A stretch of 64,000 nt of DNA from UBA2108 sp002713215. GTDB taxonomy: Bacteria; Bacteroidota; Bacteroidia; Flavobacteriales_G; Salibacteraceae. Of this stretch, positions 42,266 to 51,414 are shown piece after piece. The first letter of the stretch is position 1, and each line of letters begins with the position of its first letter. The position numbers were made by a program, and so were the translations under genes. The notes below the pieces were generated by a model. It had not been told where the DNA came from. It saw only the letters and a list, made by a program, of their open reading frames with translations, and made no database searches. The stretch spans positions 1 to 64,000 of the forward strand of contig CALAPY010000072.1 of assembly GCA_937891015.1 (NCBI GenBank), written 5' to 3'.

Positions 42266-44407
42266 TTACTCATTACTAATATCTGTTCCCAATCGTTGCA
42301 GATAAGCAATCAGTGCTATAACCTCTTTGTCCTTATCTACCTGTACATCCGGATACACTTCAAGAATGTTGTCTACTATTTTTTGACCTTGTTCATCCAT
42401 ATCCTGGAATGCCTGGTCTTCGTAGCCTTCTTCATAGGGTACTCCCAGGGTACGCATGGCTGCAATTTTCTTTAATGTTAAACTTCGATCCAGGTTGTCT
42501 TCTGTAATCCATGTATATGCCGGCATAATTGATCCGGAAGATGTAGACCTTGGGTCGTAAATGTGGTTGTAATGCCACGCATCAGATTTTCTCAACTTAG
42601 GTGTTCCTTCACGAGCCAAATCCGGTCCGGTACGCTTAGATCCCCATTGGAATGGGTGGTCGTAAACAAATTCACCGGCTTTAGAGTATTCTCCGTATCT
42701 CTCTGTTTCATGACGGAAAGGACGAATCATTTGAGAGTGGCAGGTGTAACAACCTTCCCGAATGTAAATGTCTCTTCCCTCTAATTCCAACGGTGTATAG
42801 GGTTGGACGCTTGCAATGGTGGGAACATTTGATTTTACTAGGAAGGTTGGGATTAATTCGAATAATCCACCAACTGCAACAACTACCAAACTAACCACCA
42901 ACATTTGAACTGGTTTCCTTTCTATCCAACGATGCCAGTGCTCGCCTTTTTTAGCAGCATAAACTTTCTGTAAGGCAGGAGCCTCATCAGCTTCTGAAGG
43001 CATAAATGATCCTTGATAGGCAGTTTTAATTAAGTTATAAACTCCAATAGCTGCACCGGTAAAATACAATGTACCTCCAAGCACTCTTAGTTGATACATG
43101 CCGCTTATTTGCGTAACTGTTTCAAGGAAGTTTGGATAAGCCAAGTAACCTTCAGCAGTAAATTCTTTCCACATGAAGTATTGTGCAAATCCCGCCCAGT
43201 AAAGTGGAAGAGCGTAGAATATAATACCCAGTGTACCTAGCCAAAAATGTGTATTCGCCAGGGTGTCAGAGTAGATTTTCGTTTTCCACATTTTAGGAAT
43301 CATGTAGTAAAGCATGCCAAATACCATGAATCCGTTCCACCCTAATCCACCAATGTGAACATGACCAACAATCCAGTCGGTATAATGTGCAATGGCATTA
43401 ACTGATTTAAGTGAAAGCATTGGTCCTTCAAAGGTTGCCATACCGTAACAGGTAATAGCCACAACCATAAATTTGAGAACAGCATTGTCACGAACCCTAT
43501 CCCAGGCACCTCTCAACGTAAGCAATCCGTTAAGCATACCTCCCCAGGATGGAGCAATAAGCATTACACTAAATACAACTCCCAGGCTTTGAGCCCAATC
43601 GGGTAGTGCGGTGTACAGTAAGTGGTGAGGTCCAGCCCATATATATAAGAAGATCAATGCCCAAAAGTGAACGATTGAAAGTCGGTATGAGTAAACCGGA
43701 CGATTGGCTGCTTTAGGAATGAAGTAATACATCAATCCTAAAAATGGTGTAGTTAAGAAAAAGGCTACCGCATTATGACCATACCACCATTGAACCAGTG
43801 CATCCTGAACTCCTGCATACCAGCTGTAAGATTTCATAAGGCTTACAGGCAGTTCAAAGCTATTTACTATGTGCAGCATAGCTACAGTAACGAAGGTGGC
43901 GATATAAAACCAGATGGCTACATATAAATGTCGCTCCCTCCGTTTAATAATGGTCATAAACATATTGACACCAAAAACTACCCAAATAAGTGCGATTAAA
44001 ATGTCAATCCACCATTCCAGTTCGGCATATTCCTTACCTGTGGTAATTCCCAGAGGAAGGGTTGCAACAGCACATACAATAATGAACTGCCAGCCCCAGA
44101 AATTAATATTCGAAAAGGCTTTGGACCACATTGGTGTTTTAAGCAAACGCGGTAACGAGTAATAAACCCCTGCAAAAAGGGCATTACCAACAAATGCAAA
44201 TATTACCGCATTGGTATGGAGTGGTCGAATTCTACCATACGATATATACCTGATTAACAGGTTGTCATTAAAAAAATCTGCAAATGCAAGCTGACAAGCC
44301 GCAATCAGGCCCACTAACATTCCTACTAAACCGAATAGAGCAGTTACGATAATGAATTTTTTCACTATCGAATTGTCATATTCAAACTTTTCCAGTTCCA
44401 TCGACAT
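42266..44407 (-). CDS. ccoNO: Fused cbb3 oxidase subunits CcoN-CcoO
   Basis: A fusion of 713 residues. Residues 1-465 are CcoN, the haem-copper catalytic subunit, with twelve or so helices: His64 (low-spin haem), YGHN with His211 (CuB), HH at 261-262 (CuB) and HVHIGG at 349-354 (haem ligands). A linker leads to a membrane anchor (about 503-525) and CcoO, with one haem c site CYTCH (553-557) and SQMIRPFRHETERYG, a CcoO mark. In Proteobacteria these are two genes; the fusion is usual in Bacteroidota. It reduces O2 at high affinity and pumps protons. The start overlaps ccoS by 26 bases. Confidence 0.95.
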   Translation of the reverse strand: MSMELEKFEYDNSIVKKFIIVTALFGLVGMLVGLIAACQLAFADFFNDNLLIRYISYGRIRPLHTNAVIFAFVGNALFAGVYYSLPRLLKTPMWSKAFSNINFWGWQFIIVCAVATLPLGITTGKEYAELEWWIDILIALIWVVFGVNMFMTIIKRRERHLYVAIWFYIATFVTVAMLHIVNSFELPVSLMKSYSWYAGVQDALVQWWYGHNAVAFFLTTPFLGLMYYFIPKAANRPVYSYRLSIVHFWALIFLYIWAGPHHLLYTALPDWAQSLGVVFSVMLIAPSWGGMLNGLLTLRGAWDRVRDNAVLKFMVVAITCYGMATFEGPMLSLKSVNAIAHYTDWIVGHVHIGGLGWNGFMVFGMLYYMIPKMWKTKIYSDTLANTHFWLGTLGIIFYALPLYWAGFAQYFMWKEFTAEGYLAYPNFLETVTQISGMYQLRVLGGTLYFTGAAIGVYNLIKTAYQGSFMPSEADEAPALQKVYAAKKGEHWHRWIERKPVQMLVVSLVVVAVGGLFELIPTFLVKSNVPTIASVQPYTPLELEGRDIYIREGCYTCHSQMIRPFRHETERYGEYSKAGEFVYDHPFQWGSKRTGPDLAREGTPKLRKSDAWHYNHIYDPRSTSSGSIMPAYTWITEDNLDRSLTLKKIAAMRTLGVPYEEGYEDQAFQDMDEQGQKIVDNILEVYPDVQVDKDKEVIALIAYLQRLGTDISNE

Positions 44408-44582
44408 TTGTTTTTATTTGAGAATTAGATTTATTTTCTGTTGAATTGTTTTCGAATAACATTCGAATAGACGGTGTGTAATCGTCTTCATATTGTCCGG
44501 ATCGGATAGACCAGATAAATGCGCCTAGGAAAAAAAGAGCAACCAATAAACTAGCTCCAATTAATATAACAATTACGCTCAT
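44382..44582 (-). CDS. ccoS: cbb3 oxidase maturation protein CcoS
   Basis: A protein of 66 residues: one transmembrane helix (about 4-26) followed by the CcoS mark SIRSGQYEDDYTPSIRML (26-42). CcoS is needed for cofactor insertion into cbb3 oxidase. It is the first gene of the cluster and overlaps ccoNO by 26 bases, so the genes are translationally coupled. A -7 promoter element lies 24 bases upstream. Confidence 0.9.
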   Translation of the reverse strand: MSVIVILIGASLLVALFFLGAFIWSIRSGQYEDDYTPSIRMLFENNSTENKSNSQIKTNVDGTGKV

Positions 44583-44605
44583 TATAGACTCCTAGATTTA
44601 TGCAC

Positions 44606-44634
44606 CAAAAGTATTTTCTAGACGCAGCATACAA
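44606..44634 (-). promoter_or_regulatory. Promoter of the cbb3 operon
   Basis: On the minus strand, TTG (44634-44632) is separated by 18 bases from TACTTTTG (44613-44606), matching TAnnTTTG with near-normal spacing. It lies 24 bases before the ccoS start. Confidence 0.6.
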
Positions 44635-44657
44635 CATGACCTTTAATGTAGTAATTA

Positions 44658-44671
44658 CTGACTTATATCAT
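44658..44671. promoter_or_regulatory. Possible FNR-like site upstream of the cbb3 promoter
   Basis: CTGACTTATATCAT resembles TTGAT-N4-ATCAA with three mismatches at the outer positions. Its centre is about 55 bases upstream of the -7 element, a place suited to an activator. Oxygen control of cbb3 oxidases is common, but the match is weak. Confidence 0.3.
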
Positions 44672-44783
44672 TTAAAGTTAACGTCTGTTAATTCGCAATC
44701 GAAAATAGTACATGAAATTGGGAAGGCAATGGGCTGTTGAAAAGATAACCTGAATTTAAAATATAGAATTATCAATAAGTGGA

Positions 44784-45917
44784 TCAATAGAGATCATAGA
44801 GAAAAAGTCTGCCTTCCAATGGACCGTTCCAAAGTGGAATTCTTCTACGAGGTTTTAGTCCAAGGCCTTTTAAAGCAGGAATGTTGGCACTAAAAACGCC
44901 GGCAGTCCAACCTGAGAATTGTTGTTTGAACTGGTCTCCCATATTCTTATAAAAGTCTCTGGCTTCTGATAATTCCAGGCGTTCACCATAAGGTGGATTT
45001 GTTAATAAAAGTCCTGATTCAACATTGAAATGATTAGCAGATTCAAAAAAATCGGCTTTCTCAATGCGCCCACTTGAATAACCAACGTTACCCAAGTTTG
45101 ATTTTGTTAATCCAACATTATTTCCTACCAGATCCGTTCCGTATATCGATCCCGAAAATTTGGTGATATTAGCATTACAGCTGTCAATCAGATTCAAAAA
45201 TTCTCCTTTATCGTAATTTTTCCATTCCTGAAAAGCCCAATGCCTTCGAAATTTTCCCGCAGGAGTATTGGTTGCCAGCAGGTATCCTTCGCAAAGAATG
45301 GTTCCGGATCCGCACATGGGATCGAAGAGGTTCATTTTTGAATTAAATCCTGCCTGTTTCAGCATGGCAGCTGCAAGTACTTCACTAATTGGGGCTCTGA
45401 AAATGCCCGATTTATAACCTCTTTTGTGCAAAGATTCACCTGAACTATCTATGGATAGAGTGGTAGTGTTTCCACTTATGAGAACATGGATTTTAACATC
45501 CGGATAATCAAAATCCACAGAGGGACGTTTGCCCTCATTATCTCTAAAATTATCTACAATGGCATCCTTGACTAACCTTGCCGCATAGAGCGAGTTTCTG
45601 AAAAACTCGGAATTATTGGCTATGGCATCGATTTTAAACGACTGTCTTACTGAAAACCATTCACTCCAGTCAATGTTTCTGGCGGCATCGTATAAATCAT
45701 TGGCACTATTGATACGAAGGTGGTCCAGGTTAATAAGTACCCGAAGTGCAGTTCTAAGCAGATAGTTGAAAGTATAAATGTCCTTTAAGTCACAACCTGA
45801 GACAGAAACACCTCTTCGGCTTACTTTTAACCGGGAAGGAGAAATTCCAAGTTCCTTTAGCTCTTCAATAAGAATATCTTCAAGCCCCTGATAGGTAGAT
45901 ATAAAAACCTGATACAT
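44784..45917 (-). CDS. THUMP-domain class I SAM-dependent RNA methyltransferase
   Basis: A protein of 377 residues. An N-terminal ferredoxin-like and THUMP part (about 1-160; TALRVLINLDHLRINSANDLY) binds RNA. The Rossmann domain has NLFDPMCGSGTILCEGYLLA (about 198) for SAM and LLTNPPYGERLEL (about 305) as the N6/N2-type catalytic NPPY motif. It resembles the RlmL N-terminal half, which makes m2G2445 in 23S rRNA, and the Bacillus YpsC protein; the RlmK half is absent. The gene overlaps the stop of the upstream barrel gene by one base (TAATG). Confidence 0.88.
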   Translation of the reverse strand: MYQVFISTYQGLEDILIEELKELGISPSRLKVSRRGVSVSGCDLKDIYTFNYLLRTALRVLINLDHLRINSANDLYDAARNIDWSEWFSVRQSFKIDAIANNSEFFRNSLYAARLVKDAIVDNFRDNEGKRPSVDFDYPDVKIHVLISGNTTTLSIDSSGESLHKRGYKSGIFRAPISEVLAAAMLKQAGFNSKMNLFDPMCGSGTILCEGYLLATNTPAGKFRRHWAFQEWKNYDKGEFLNLIDSCNANITKFSGSIYGTDLVGNNVGLTKSNLGNVGYSSGRIEKADFFESANHFNVESGLLLTNPPYGERLELSEARDFYKNMGDQFKQQFSGWTAGVFSANIPALKGLGLKPRRRIPLWNGPLEGRLFLYDLY

Positions 45918-46528
45918 TAAAGAATTTTAAAGCCTAAATTGAGTTGAACACCGCTATTATTTATTTCAGCAGCAGCAATATTGCTCCAGTCAGAAATGGA
46001 ATAAGCATATCGAATGTCTATGGTAACAAACACTATATCCATTCCAAGCCCGCCGGCTACGGACCATTGAGTTCCACCTTTAAATTGCCAGTTGGTATTG
46101 GTTTCAAGTGCTCCGCCGTTGTAACTGGTCTTAACCTTGTCAAAGAAGTTATATCGCATAGCAGGACCTCCGAATAATCGGAGATTAAAAACCTTGGAAT
46201 CAATCATTTTCCATCCAAAGGCAACGGGAACATCAATTCCATACACACTGATTTCTCCTGTAGTATTACCAGTTGTGCTACTAAATTTTCCAGGGTTTGA
46301 TACAAAAAGTGCATCTACGCCTACATAGACTTTTTTGATTTTAACGCGAGCAAAAACTCCACCTTGCCACGAAGTGACCGCTTCTGTATTAATAGAATCG
46401 AGGCCTATATTGTATTCCGACTGAGAGATTCCTCCCGTAAACCCAAAATTAAATGGGATCTGTGCGTTAGAAATGGAACAATATCCAAGAATTAGCGTAA
46501 GGGAAAAAAGATTTAACCAGGCTTTCAT
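45917..46528 (-). CDS. PorT-like outer-membrane beta-barrel protein
   Basis: A protein of 203 residues: signal peptide (1-22), then a beta-barrel of the OMP_b-brl type. INFNFG-like strands, KKVYVGVDALFVSNPGKF, IDVPVAFGWKMIDSKVFNLR and MDIVFVTIDIRYAYSISDW alternate hydrophobic and polar residues, and the chain ends NLGFKIL. In Bacteroidota this family includes PorT, needed for T9SS, but many paralogues exist and I do not claim PorT itself. It is co-transcribed with the RNA methyltransferase. A TAATTTTG element lies 23 bases upstream. Confidence 0.75.
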   Translation of the reverse strand: MKAWLNLFSLTLILGYCSISNAQIPFNFGFTGGISQSEYNIGLDSINTEAVTSWQGGVFARVKIKKVYVGVDALFVSNPGKFSSTTGNTTGEISVYGIDVPVAFGWKMIDSKVFNLRLFGGPAMRYNFFDKVKTSYNGGALETNTNWQFKGGTQWSVAGGLGMDIVFVTIDIRYAYSISDWSNIAAAEINNSGVQLNLGFKIL

Positions 46529-46550
46529 TTGTTTGGGAAAAATTAATCGT

Positions 46551-46558
46551 CAAAATTA
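46551..46558 (-). promoter_or_regulatory. Bacteroidota -7 element of the barrel gene
   Basis: CAAAATTA reads TAATTTTG on the minus strand, a match to TAnnTTTG, 23 bases upstream of the start at 46528. No good -33 element is seen 19 bases further up. Confidence 0.45.
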
Positions 46559-46638
46559 TAATTAATAGTTACGGTGTTATCTCGAATCCAAGTAATTTCA
46601 ACCCTTACTCAAATGGTTTCCCCAGTAACGTTTTGTAC

Positions 46639-46646
46639 TATTTTTG
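46639..46646 (+). promoter_or_regulatory. Bacteroidota -7 element of the Ala/Glu/Lys-rich gene
   Basis: TATTTTTG fits TAnnTTTG. Its last three bases are the TTG at 46644 that would be a longer start of the next gene, so that start is unlikely. The ATG at 46665 lies 19 bases downstream. Confidence 0.55.
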
Positions 46647-46664
46647 ACCCCGCTTAAACTTGAC

Positions 46665-48749
46665 ATGCGTAAAGTACTGATTGCATTCTTTTCCGTTGTT
46701 TTTATTTCCTTTTCGGCATTCGCACAAATGGAAAAATACCATGTGAAGGTAAACATGGATGACGACTTTGCAAGTATGAACGGTGCATTTGCACTGGTTA
46801 AAGTGAATGGTAAGTCAATCAAACGAATTGCAGCTTCAGCCAACGGCAAAATTGAATTCGATCTTGAATTTGGACAAGATTATGTGGTTGAGTTTCACAA
46901 ACAGTTCTACGCTACAAAAAAAATTGATGTATTTCTTCGTCAGGTTACACCTGAAATGATAGATATAGGTTGTCGTGGAAACACCTGGCATGTGGGTATG
47001 ATTCAGAAGGTTGAGGGAATAGATTATTCGGTTTTGGATAAACCCGTGGGTAAAATATTCTACGAACCAGATGAAAAATGTTTTGGTTGGGATGCTGATT
47101 ATTCCCTAAGGGTGATGGAGCAATTAGAGAAGTTGGAAGAGGAAATGGAAGCCAAGAAAAGAGAATATGAAAAATCTTTGGCCGATGCCGATAAGTCTAT
47201 TTCTAAGAAAGAATTTGATGCAGCGAAGGGGAGTGTCGCAAGAGCCAAGGAACTTTTCCCCAATGATAAAAAGACCGAGGATATACAAAATAAACTGGAC
47301 AAGGCTATGGCTGCTGCTAAAGATGAGGAAACTGCCGCTGCTGCCGCTGCAGAACAGGCAAAGAAAGAAGAGGAAGAAAAGCGTAAAAAAGAAGAATTTG
47401 ACAACCATATGGATGCCGGAGATAAAGCACTCAAAGCTGGAACGCTGGATCAGGCGATCAAGCACTATCAAGATGCCGGTACGGTAGATCCAAGTTCAAC
47501 TGCAGTAAAAACCAAGATACAGGTAGTTGAAGATACCAAAGCAAAACGAGCTGCGGAAGAAGAGGCTAAGAAAAAGGAAGAGGAAGAGAAGAAGAGACTG
47601 GAGGAGGAAGAGGCTAAAAAAGCTGCCGCTGCTGCGGCTACAGCATTAGCTGCCAAGGAGGCAGATCAAAAAGCAAAAGAAGAGGCCGCTGCCGCTGAAC
47701 AAAAAGCAAAGGAAGAAGCAGAAGCTGCTGAAAAATTAGCGAAAGAGGAAGAAGCCAAAAAGACTGCTGAGGCCAAGGAAGCAGAGGCTAAGGAAAAGGA
47801 AGCTTCTGCCGCCGCGGCATTAGCGGCTAAGAAACTAGCCGATGAGGAAAAGGCCAAAGAAAAGGAAGCGGCAGAGTTAGCCAGCAAGAATGAAAAGGAA
47901 GCCAAGGAGGCCGCCAAGGAACAAGAAAAAGAGGATAAACAGAAACAAGAAGAGGAGGAGGCAAAAAAGACCGCCGAAGCTTCTGCTGCAGCCAAGTTGG
48001 CTAAAGAAGAAGAACAGAAAGCAAAGGCATCTGCGGCTGAGGCTGAGAAAAAAGCAAAGGAAGAAGCCAAGCAGAAAGAAGAGGAACAAAAAGCAAAAGC
48101 TGCTTTAGCCGCTGCCCCGAAAAAGACCGAACCAAAAAAGGAGGAACCAAAGAAAGAAGAGGTGAAGGAGAAACCAAAAGAGGACCCGAAACCAAAGGAA
48201 AAGAAGGAAGAGCCGAAGAAAAAGCCGGTAGAAAAGAAAAAAGAACCGGTAAAACCCAAAGTGGAAGTTAAGTCGCCAACCGTTGCCGCGGTTTCAGTTA
48301 AACATCAAAACGAGAAGAAAAAGGCTGCCATGCATGGAAGTGCTAAGAAGACCTCAAAATCAGAGGACAAACAGGCCGATATCCATGCCAAACTAGACCA
48401 GGCTGCCATGAAACAAAACCCCAAGTCAACCAGTATTGGAGAGCATCACGACTGGGATATGCACGAGCCCGGAGTTAGCAAGGCCATTGCACAGGAGTAT
48501 CCGGAAGGAGTTACCGAAGAGATATACATGAAGGGCAATAAGGAGATTACCGAACGTGTGGTGGTTAAGGATGGTAGGGGAGATATCTATTGGAAAGTAA
48601 AGCATCCCTGGGGTGGCATATACTATTTTAAAAACAACACCATTAACATTTCCGCAGTTGAATTCGACCTTTTTACAGTTCTCAAAGATGAAGATGGTAA
48701 TATAATTGAACCTTATCACATTGATCGGGTGCAGGACCACGATCATTAA
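46665..48749 (+). CDS. Exported Ala/Glu/Lys-rich long-helix protein
   Basis: A protein of 694 residues. Signal peptide 1-21 (MRKVLIAFFSVVFISFSAFA); residues 22-125 a beta domain (YHVKVNMDDDFASMNGAFAL); 140-285 helical with two TPR-like pairs (SISKKEFDAAKGSVARAKEL; AGTLDQAIKHYQDAGT); 290-560 an almost pure Ala/Glu/Lys run with repeats such as EEAKKKEEEEKK, expected to be one very long charged helix; then a Lys/Pro stretch (KKEEPKKEEVKEKPKEDP); 600-694 a compact domain with GDIYWKVKHPWGGIYYF, ending HDH. The layout recalls TolA: a long helix between two folded ends, spanning the periplasm. No T9SS domain. Function unknown. Confidence 0.75.
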   Translation: MRKVLIAFFSVVFISFSAFAQMEKYHVKVNMDDDFASMNGAFALVKVNGKSIKRIAASANGKIEFDLEFGQDYVVEFHKQFYATKKIDVFLRQVTPEMIDIGCRGNTWHVGMIQKVEGIDYSVLDKPVGKIFYEPDEKCFGWDADYSLRVMEQLEKLEEEMEAKKREYEKSLADADKSISKKEFDAAKGSVARAKELFPNDKKTEDIQNKLDKAMAAAKDEETAAAAAAEQAKKEEEEKRKKEEFDNHMDAGDKALKAGTLDQAIKHYQDAGTVDPSSTAVKTKIQVVEDTKAKRAAEEEAKKKEEEEKKRLEEEEAKKAAAAAATALAAKEADQKAKEEAAAAEQKAKEEAEAAEKLAKEEEAKKTAEAKEAEAKEKEASAAAALAAKKLADEEKAKEKEAAELASKNEKEAKEAAKEQEKEDKQKQEEEEAKKTAEASAAAKLAKEEEQKAKASAAEAEKKAKEEAKQKEEEQKAKAALAAAPKKTEPKKEEPKKEEVKEKPKEDPKPKEKKEEPKKKPVEKKKEPVKPKVEVKSPTVAAVSVKHQNEKKKAAMHGSAKKTSKSEDKQADIHAKLDQAAMKQNPKSTSIGEHHDWDMHEPGVSKAIAQEYPEGVTEEIYMKGNKEITERVVVKDGRGDIYWKVKHPWGGIYYFKNNTINISAVEFDLFTVLKDEDGNIIEPYHIDRVQDHDH

Positions 48750-48776
48750 CAGTAGATCAGCACCAATTTATTATAA

Positions 48777-49034
48777 TTATTTTTTTGGAGGTACCGGATC
48801 GTTACCGCTCGTTCCCCAGGGATGGCATTTAATAATCCGTAGAAAACCTAACCAGGTACCTTTTAGCGGCCCATGAACTCTTATAGCCTCTGCCGCATAA
48901 TTGCTACAGGTGGGGTAGTGACGGCAATTTGAGCCCAAATAGGGAGAAATGGCAAATTGATAGAACTTGATCAACATAAGCAATGGAAACGCTACTATTT
49001 TCTCAAGTGTTTTCAACGATGAAATATTTTTCAC
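48777..49034 (-). CDS. yidD: Membrane protein insertion efficiency factor YidD
   Basis: A protein of 85 residues with the full YidD signature: FPLLMLIKFYQFAISPYLGS, CRHYPTCSNYAAEAIRVHG, then RIIKCHPWGTSGNDPVP. YidD assists YidC in membrane protein insertion. It is 31 bases downstream of dcd, so it is the last gene of the folE operon. Confidence 0.93.
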   Translation of the reverse strand: MKNISSLKTLEKIVAFPLLMLIKFYQFAISPYLGSNCRHYPTCSNYAAEAIRVHGPLKGTWLGFLRIIKCHPWGTSGNDPVPPKK

Positions 49035-49065
49035 ATAGAATTTATTCTATGCGTGATGCTCTGAA

Positions 49066-49584
49066 CTATTCAAAATCTTTGTACAACATACTGGGCTGTA
49101 CTTCATGATTGTCCTGGTATTTACCGCTCACATACTTATCAAAATCACCTTCGATACTGTGATAATAAATTTGGCAAATTTCAACACCAGCATGAATTCT
49201 TATGGGTTCTACGCAATGAATTTCCAGTGTCCAAAAACCTGAAAAACCAACGTCTCCAAAGCCAGCGGTTACATGAATGTACAAACCCAATCGCCCAATG
49301 CTACTGCGGCCTTCCAGCATAGGAACATAACTTTCTGTTCTGGTGTGCTCCGCCGTTCTGCCCAGGTATAGTTTTCCAGGTTGCAGAACCAATCCTTCTT
49401 CGGGAATGAATAACTCCTTGGTTGGGTTTGGCTTTTTCATTTCCAACACAGGAGTATCGTAAACCAATAATCGATCATGAAGGCTTAAATTGTATGAATT
49501 GGGATTGAGTCTACTTTCCTGGTATGGTTCAATGAAAATATTCTTCCCAAGTTGTTTTTTTATTTCGTTGCCGGATAGAATCAT
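49066..49584 (-). CDS. dcd: dCTP deaminase
   Basis: A protein of 172 residues. LEGRSSIGRLGLYIHVTAGF (about 89-108) and GDVGFSGFWTLEIHCVE contain the catalytic and fold motifs of Dcd/dUTPase trimers. The enzyme deaminates dCTP to dUTP, supplying thymidylate. The product could instead be a bifunctional deaminase/dUTPase; sequence by eye does not settle it. Its start is directly next to the stop of the small upstream gene. Confidence 0.87.
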   Translation of the reverse strand: MILSGNEIKKQLGKNIFIEPYQESRLNPNSYNLSLHDRLLVYDTPVLEMKKPNPTKELFIPEEGLVLQPGKLYLGRTAEHTRTESYVPMLEGRSSIGRLGLYIHVTAGFGDVGFSGFWTLEIHCVEPIRIHAGVEICQIYYHSIEGDFDKYVSGKYQDNHEVQPSMLYKDFE

Positions 49585-49881
49585 TTATTCTTTTTCTCTT
49601 CTTAATAAGTAAATAAGCCTGGTATTAATTCCAGCTGGTACCGCTTCCATATCAACTACAACCCAGCCATGATTGTTTGTTAAATCATTGATGGCCTGAA
49701 GAATATCTGAAGTCTGAACCCTGCTTTCTTTTGGTTGCAGTATTTTGGACTCCTGTGCAGTATGGAACGTGATCGATTTGGTTGCCATTATCGCCATCAG
49801 GTTAGCATATTTGTAGTTTTCTTGAGCAAATGTAGCAAGAGTAAAGAATGAAAGAGTGAGAATAAAAATTAGCCTTTTCAT
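49585..49881 (-). CDS. Small exported protein of unknown function
   Basis: A protein of 98 residues with a signal peptide (1-19, MKRLIFILTLSFFTLATFA) and a compact domain of about 75 residues: MATKSITFHTAQESKI, ILQAINDLTNNHGWVVVDME, LIYLLRREKE. It sits between cysS (14 bases) and dcd (0 bases) in one operon. I recognise no family; its place among housekeeping genes suggests it is conserved in relatives. Confidence 0.65.
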   Translation of the reverse strand: MKRLIFILTLSFFTLATFAQENYKYANLMAIMATKSITFHTAQESKILQPKESRVQTSDILQAINDLTNNHGWVVVDMEAVPAGINTRLIYLLRREKE

Positions 49882-49895
49882 AAGATTTTAATCAT

Positions 49896-51401
49896 TTAGT
49901 TAATAGAAAACGAACTTCCATCTTTTCCGTCATTCAGCGTGATACCCAGTTCACTTAAGTCATCCCTAATTTTATCAGACAATTCCCAGTTTTTATTGGC
50001 CCTAGCTTCATCCCTCATATTGATTAAAAAGTTCATTACCTCCTGAAGCTTATTGCTTTCTCCGTCCGATTCGTCCATTAATCCAAGAACATCCGTTACC
50101 ATTGAATTAAACACCTTTTTTAAAGTGTCGAAGGTGCTTTCCTTGATCGATGACAAATTGAGTTGATTGTTTTCAAATGCATTGATCTTATTAACCAGCT
50201 CAAACAAAACAGCTATTGCTTTTGGTGTATTGAAATCATCACTCATTTCGACGTACACCTGTTCGCATTGTTTGTTGATTTCATCGTCCAGGCCGTAGTC
50301 CGTTTTTCCCTGGTTTTCAAAGCTAAGACCATTTAATGATTTCAATGCGTTCATTAATCGTTTATAGCCTTTTTCAGCCGCTTTTAGTGCCTCATTACTA
50401 AAATCCAGGGTACTTCTGTAGTTGGCCTGAAGCATAAAGAATCGAGCTGTCATGGGTGAATACCCCTGATCCAATAGGGGATGATCTCCTGCGACGAGTT
50501 CCAATGGGAGAAACGAATTTCCAAGGGACTTACTCATTTTGGTACCATTCACCGTAAGCATGTTCCCGTGCATCCAGTACCTCACCGGTTCTGTTCCATC
50601 GGCTCCTACACTTTGGGCTATTTCACACTCATGGTGCGGAAATTTCAAATCCATTCCGCCTCCGTGTATGTCAAATTGTTCGCCGAGGTACTTGGTACTC
50701 ATAACGGAACATTCCAAATGCCAGCCGGGTACTCCCTGCCCCCAGGGAGAATTCCACTTCATTAGTGTGTTTTCTGACGCCCCTTTCCAAATGGCAAAAT
50801 CGGCAAAGAACTGCTTTTCATTACCCCCTTCCAGGTTGTCGCGGGTTTGCTCCAGTAATTCATCTACCTTTCTTCCCGAGAGCTTTCCGTAGTCATATTT
50901 TTCAGAGAACTTCTTCACATCAAAGTAGACCGACCCATTGACTTCGTAGCCATAGCCATTGTCAATGATACGTTTTACCATTTCAATTTGCTCCTGAATA
51001 TGACCAGTAGCAGTTGGTTCTATACTGGGATCCTTGAGATTAAAAAGATGGGTCACATAATGGAAACCGTTGGTATATTTCTGAACAATCTCCATGGGTT
51101 CCAGTTCCTCCAAACGGGCTCGCTTTTCAATTTTATCTTCCCCCTCGTCAGCGTCGCTTACCAAATGCCCTACATCGGTTATGTTTCGGACGTACCGAAC
51201 TTTATATCCTAAATGTTCGAGGTATCTCCATACCACATCAAAAGTGAGGAATGATCGTACGTTTCCAAGGTGCGCTTCGTTGTATACGGTTGGCCCACAA
51301 ACATAGAGACCTACTCGCGGAGCATTTATTGGTTCAAATTTTTCTTTCTTTTTTCCTAGTGAATTGAATATCGCAACTGGATATTTATCGTACAGCGCCA
51401 T
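49896..51401 (-). CDS. cysS: Cysteinyl-tRNA synthetase
   Basis: A protein of 501 residues, class I aminoacyl-tRNA synthetase. YVCGPTVYNEAHLGNVRSFL (about 29-48) holds the zinc Cys and the HIGH-like HLGN. GWHLECSVMSTKYLG and FPHHECEIAQS supply the other zinc ligands, and TKMSKSLGN is the KMSKS motif. The C-terminal helical anticodon-binding part is complete. It charges tRNA-Cys. The gene follows folE by 13 bases. Confidence 0.96.
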   Translation of the reverse strand: MALYDKYPVAIFNSLGKKKEKFEPINAPRVGLYVCGPTVYNEAHLGNVRSFLTFDVVWRYLEHLGYKVRYVRNITDVGHLVSDADEGEDKIEKRARLEELEPMEIVQKYTNGFHYVTHLFNLKDPSIEPTATGHIQEQIEMVKRIIDNGYGYEVNGSVYFDVKKFSEKYDYGKLSGRKVDELLEQTRDNLEGGNEKQFFADFAIWKGASENTLMKWNSPWGQGVPGWHLECSVMSTKYLGEQFDIHGGGMDLKFPHHECEIAQSVGADGTEPVRYWMHGNMLTVNGTKMSKSLGNSFLPLELVAGDHPLLDQGYSPMTARFFMLQANYRSTLDFSNEALKAAEKGYKRLMNALKSLNGLSFENQGKTDYGLDDEINKQCEQVYVEMSDDFNTPKAIAVLFELVNKINAFENNQLNLSSIKESTFDTLKKVFNSMVTDVLGLMDESDGESNKLQEVMNFLINMRDEARANKNWELSDKIRDDLSELGITLNDGKDGSSFSIN

Positions 51402-51414
51402 AGGTTGCTGGAAA

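Noticed and set aside
47099..48259. Long open frames on both strands within the Ala/Glu/Lys-rich gene
   Set aside because: They follow from the repetitive GAA/GCA/AAG codons; translations are low-complexity Phe/Ser/Leu runs or Lys/Arg runs.
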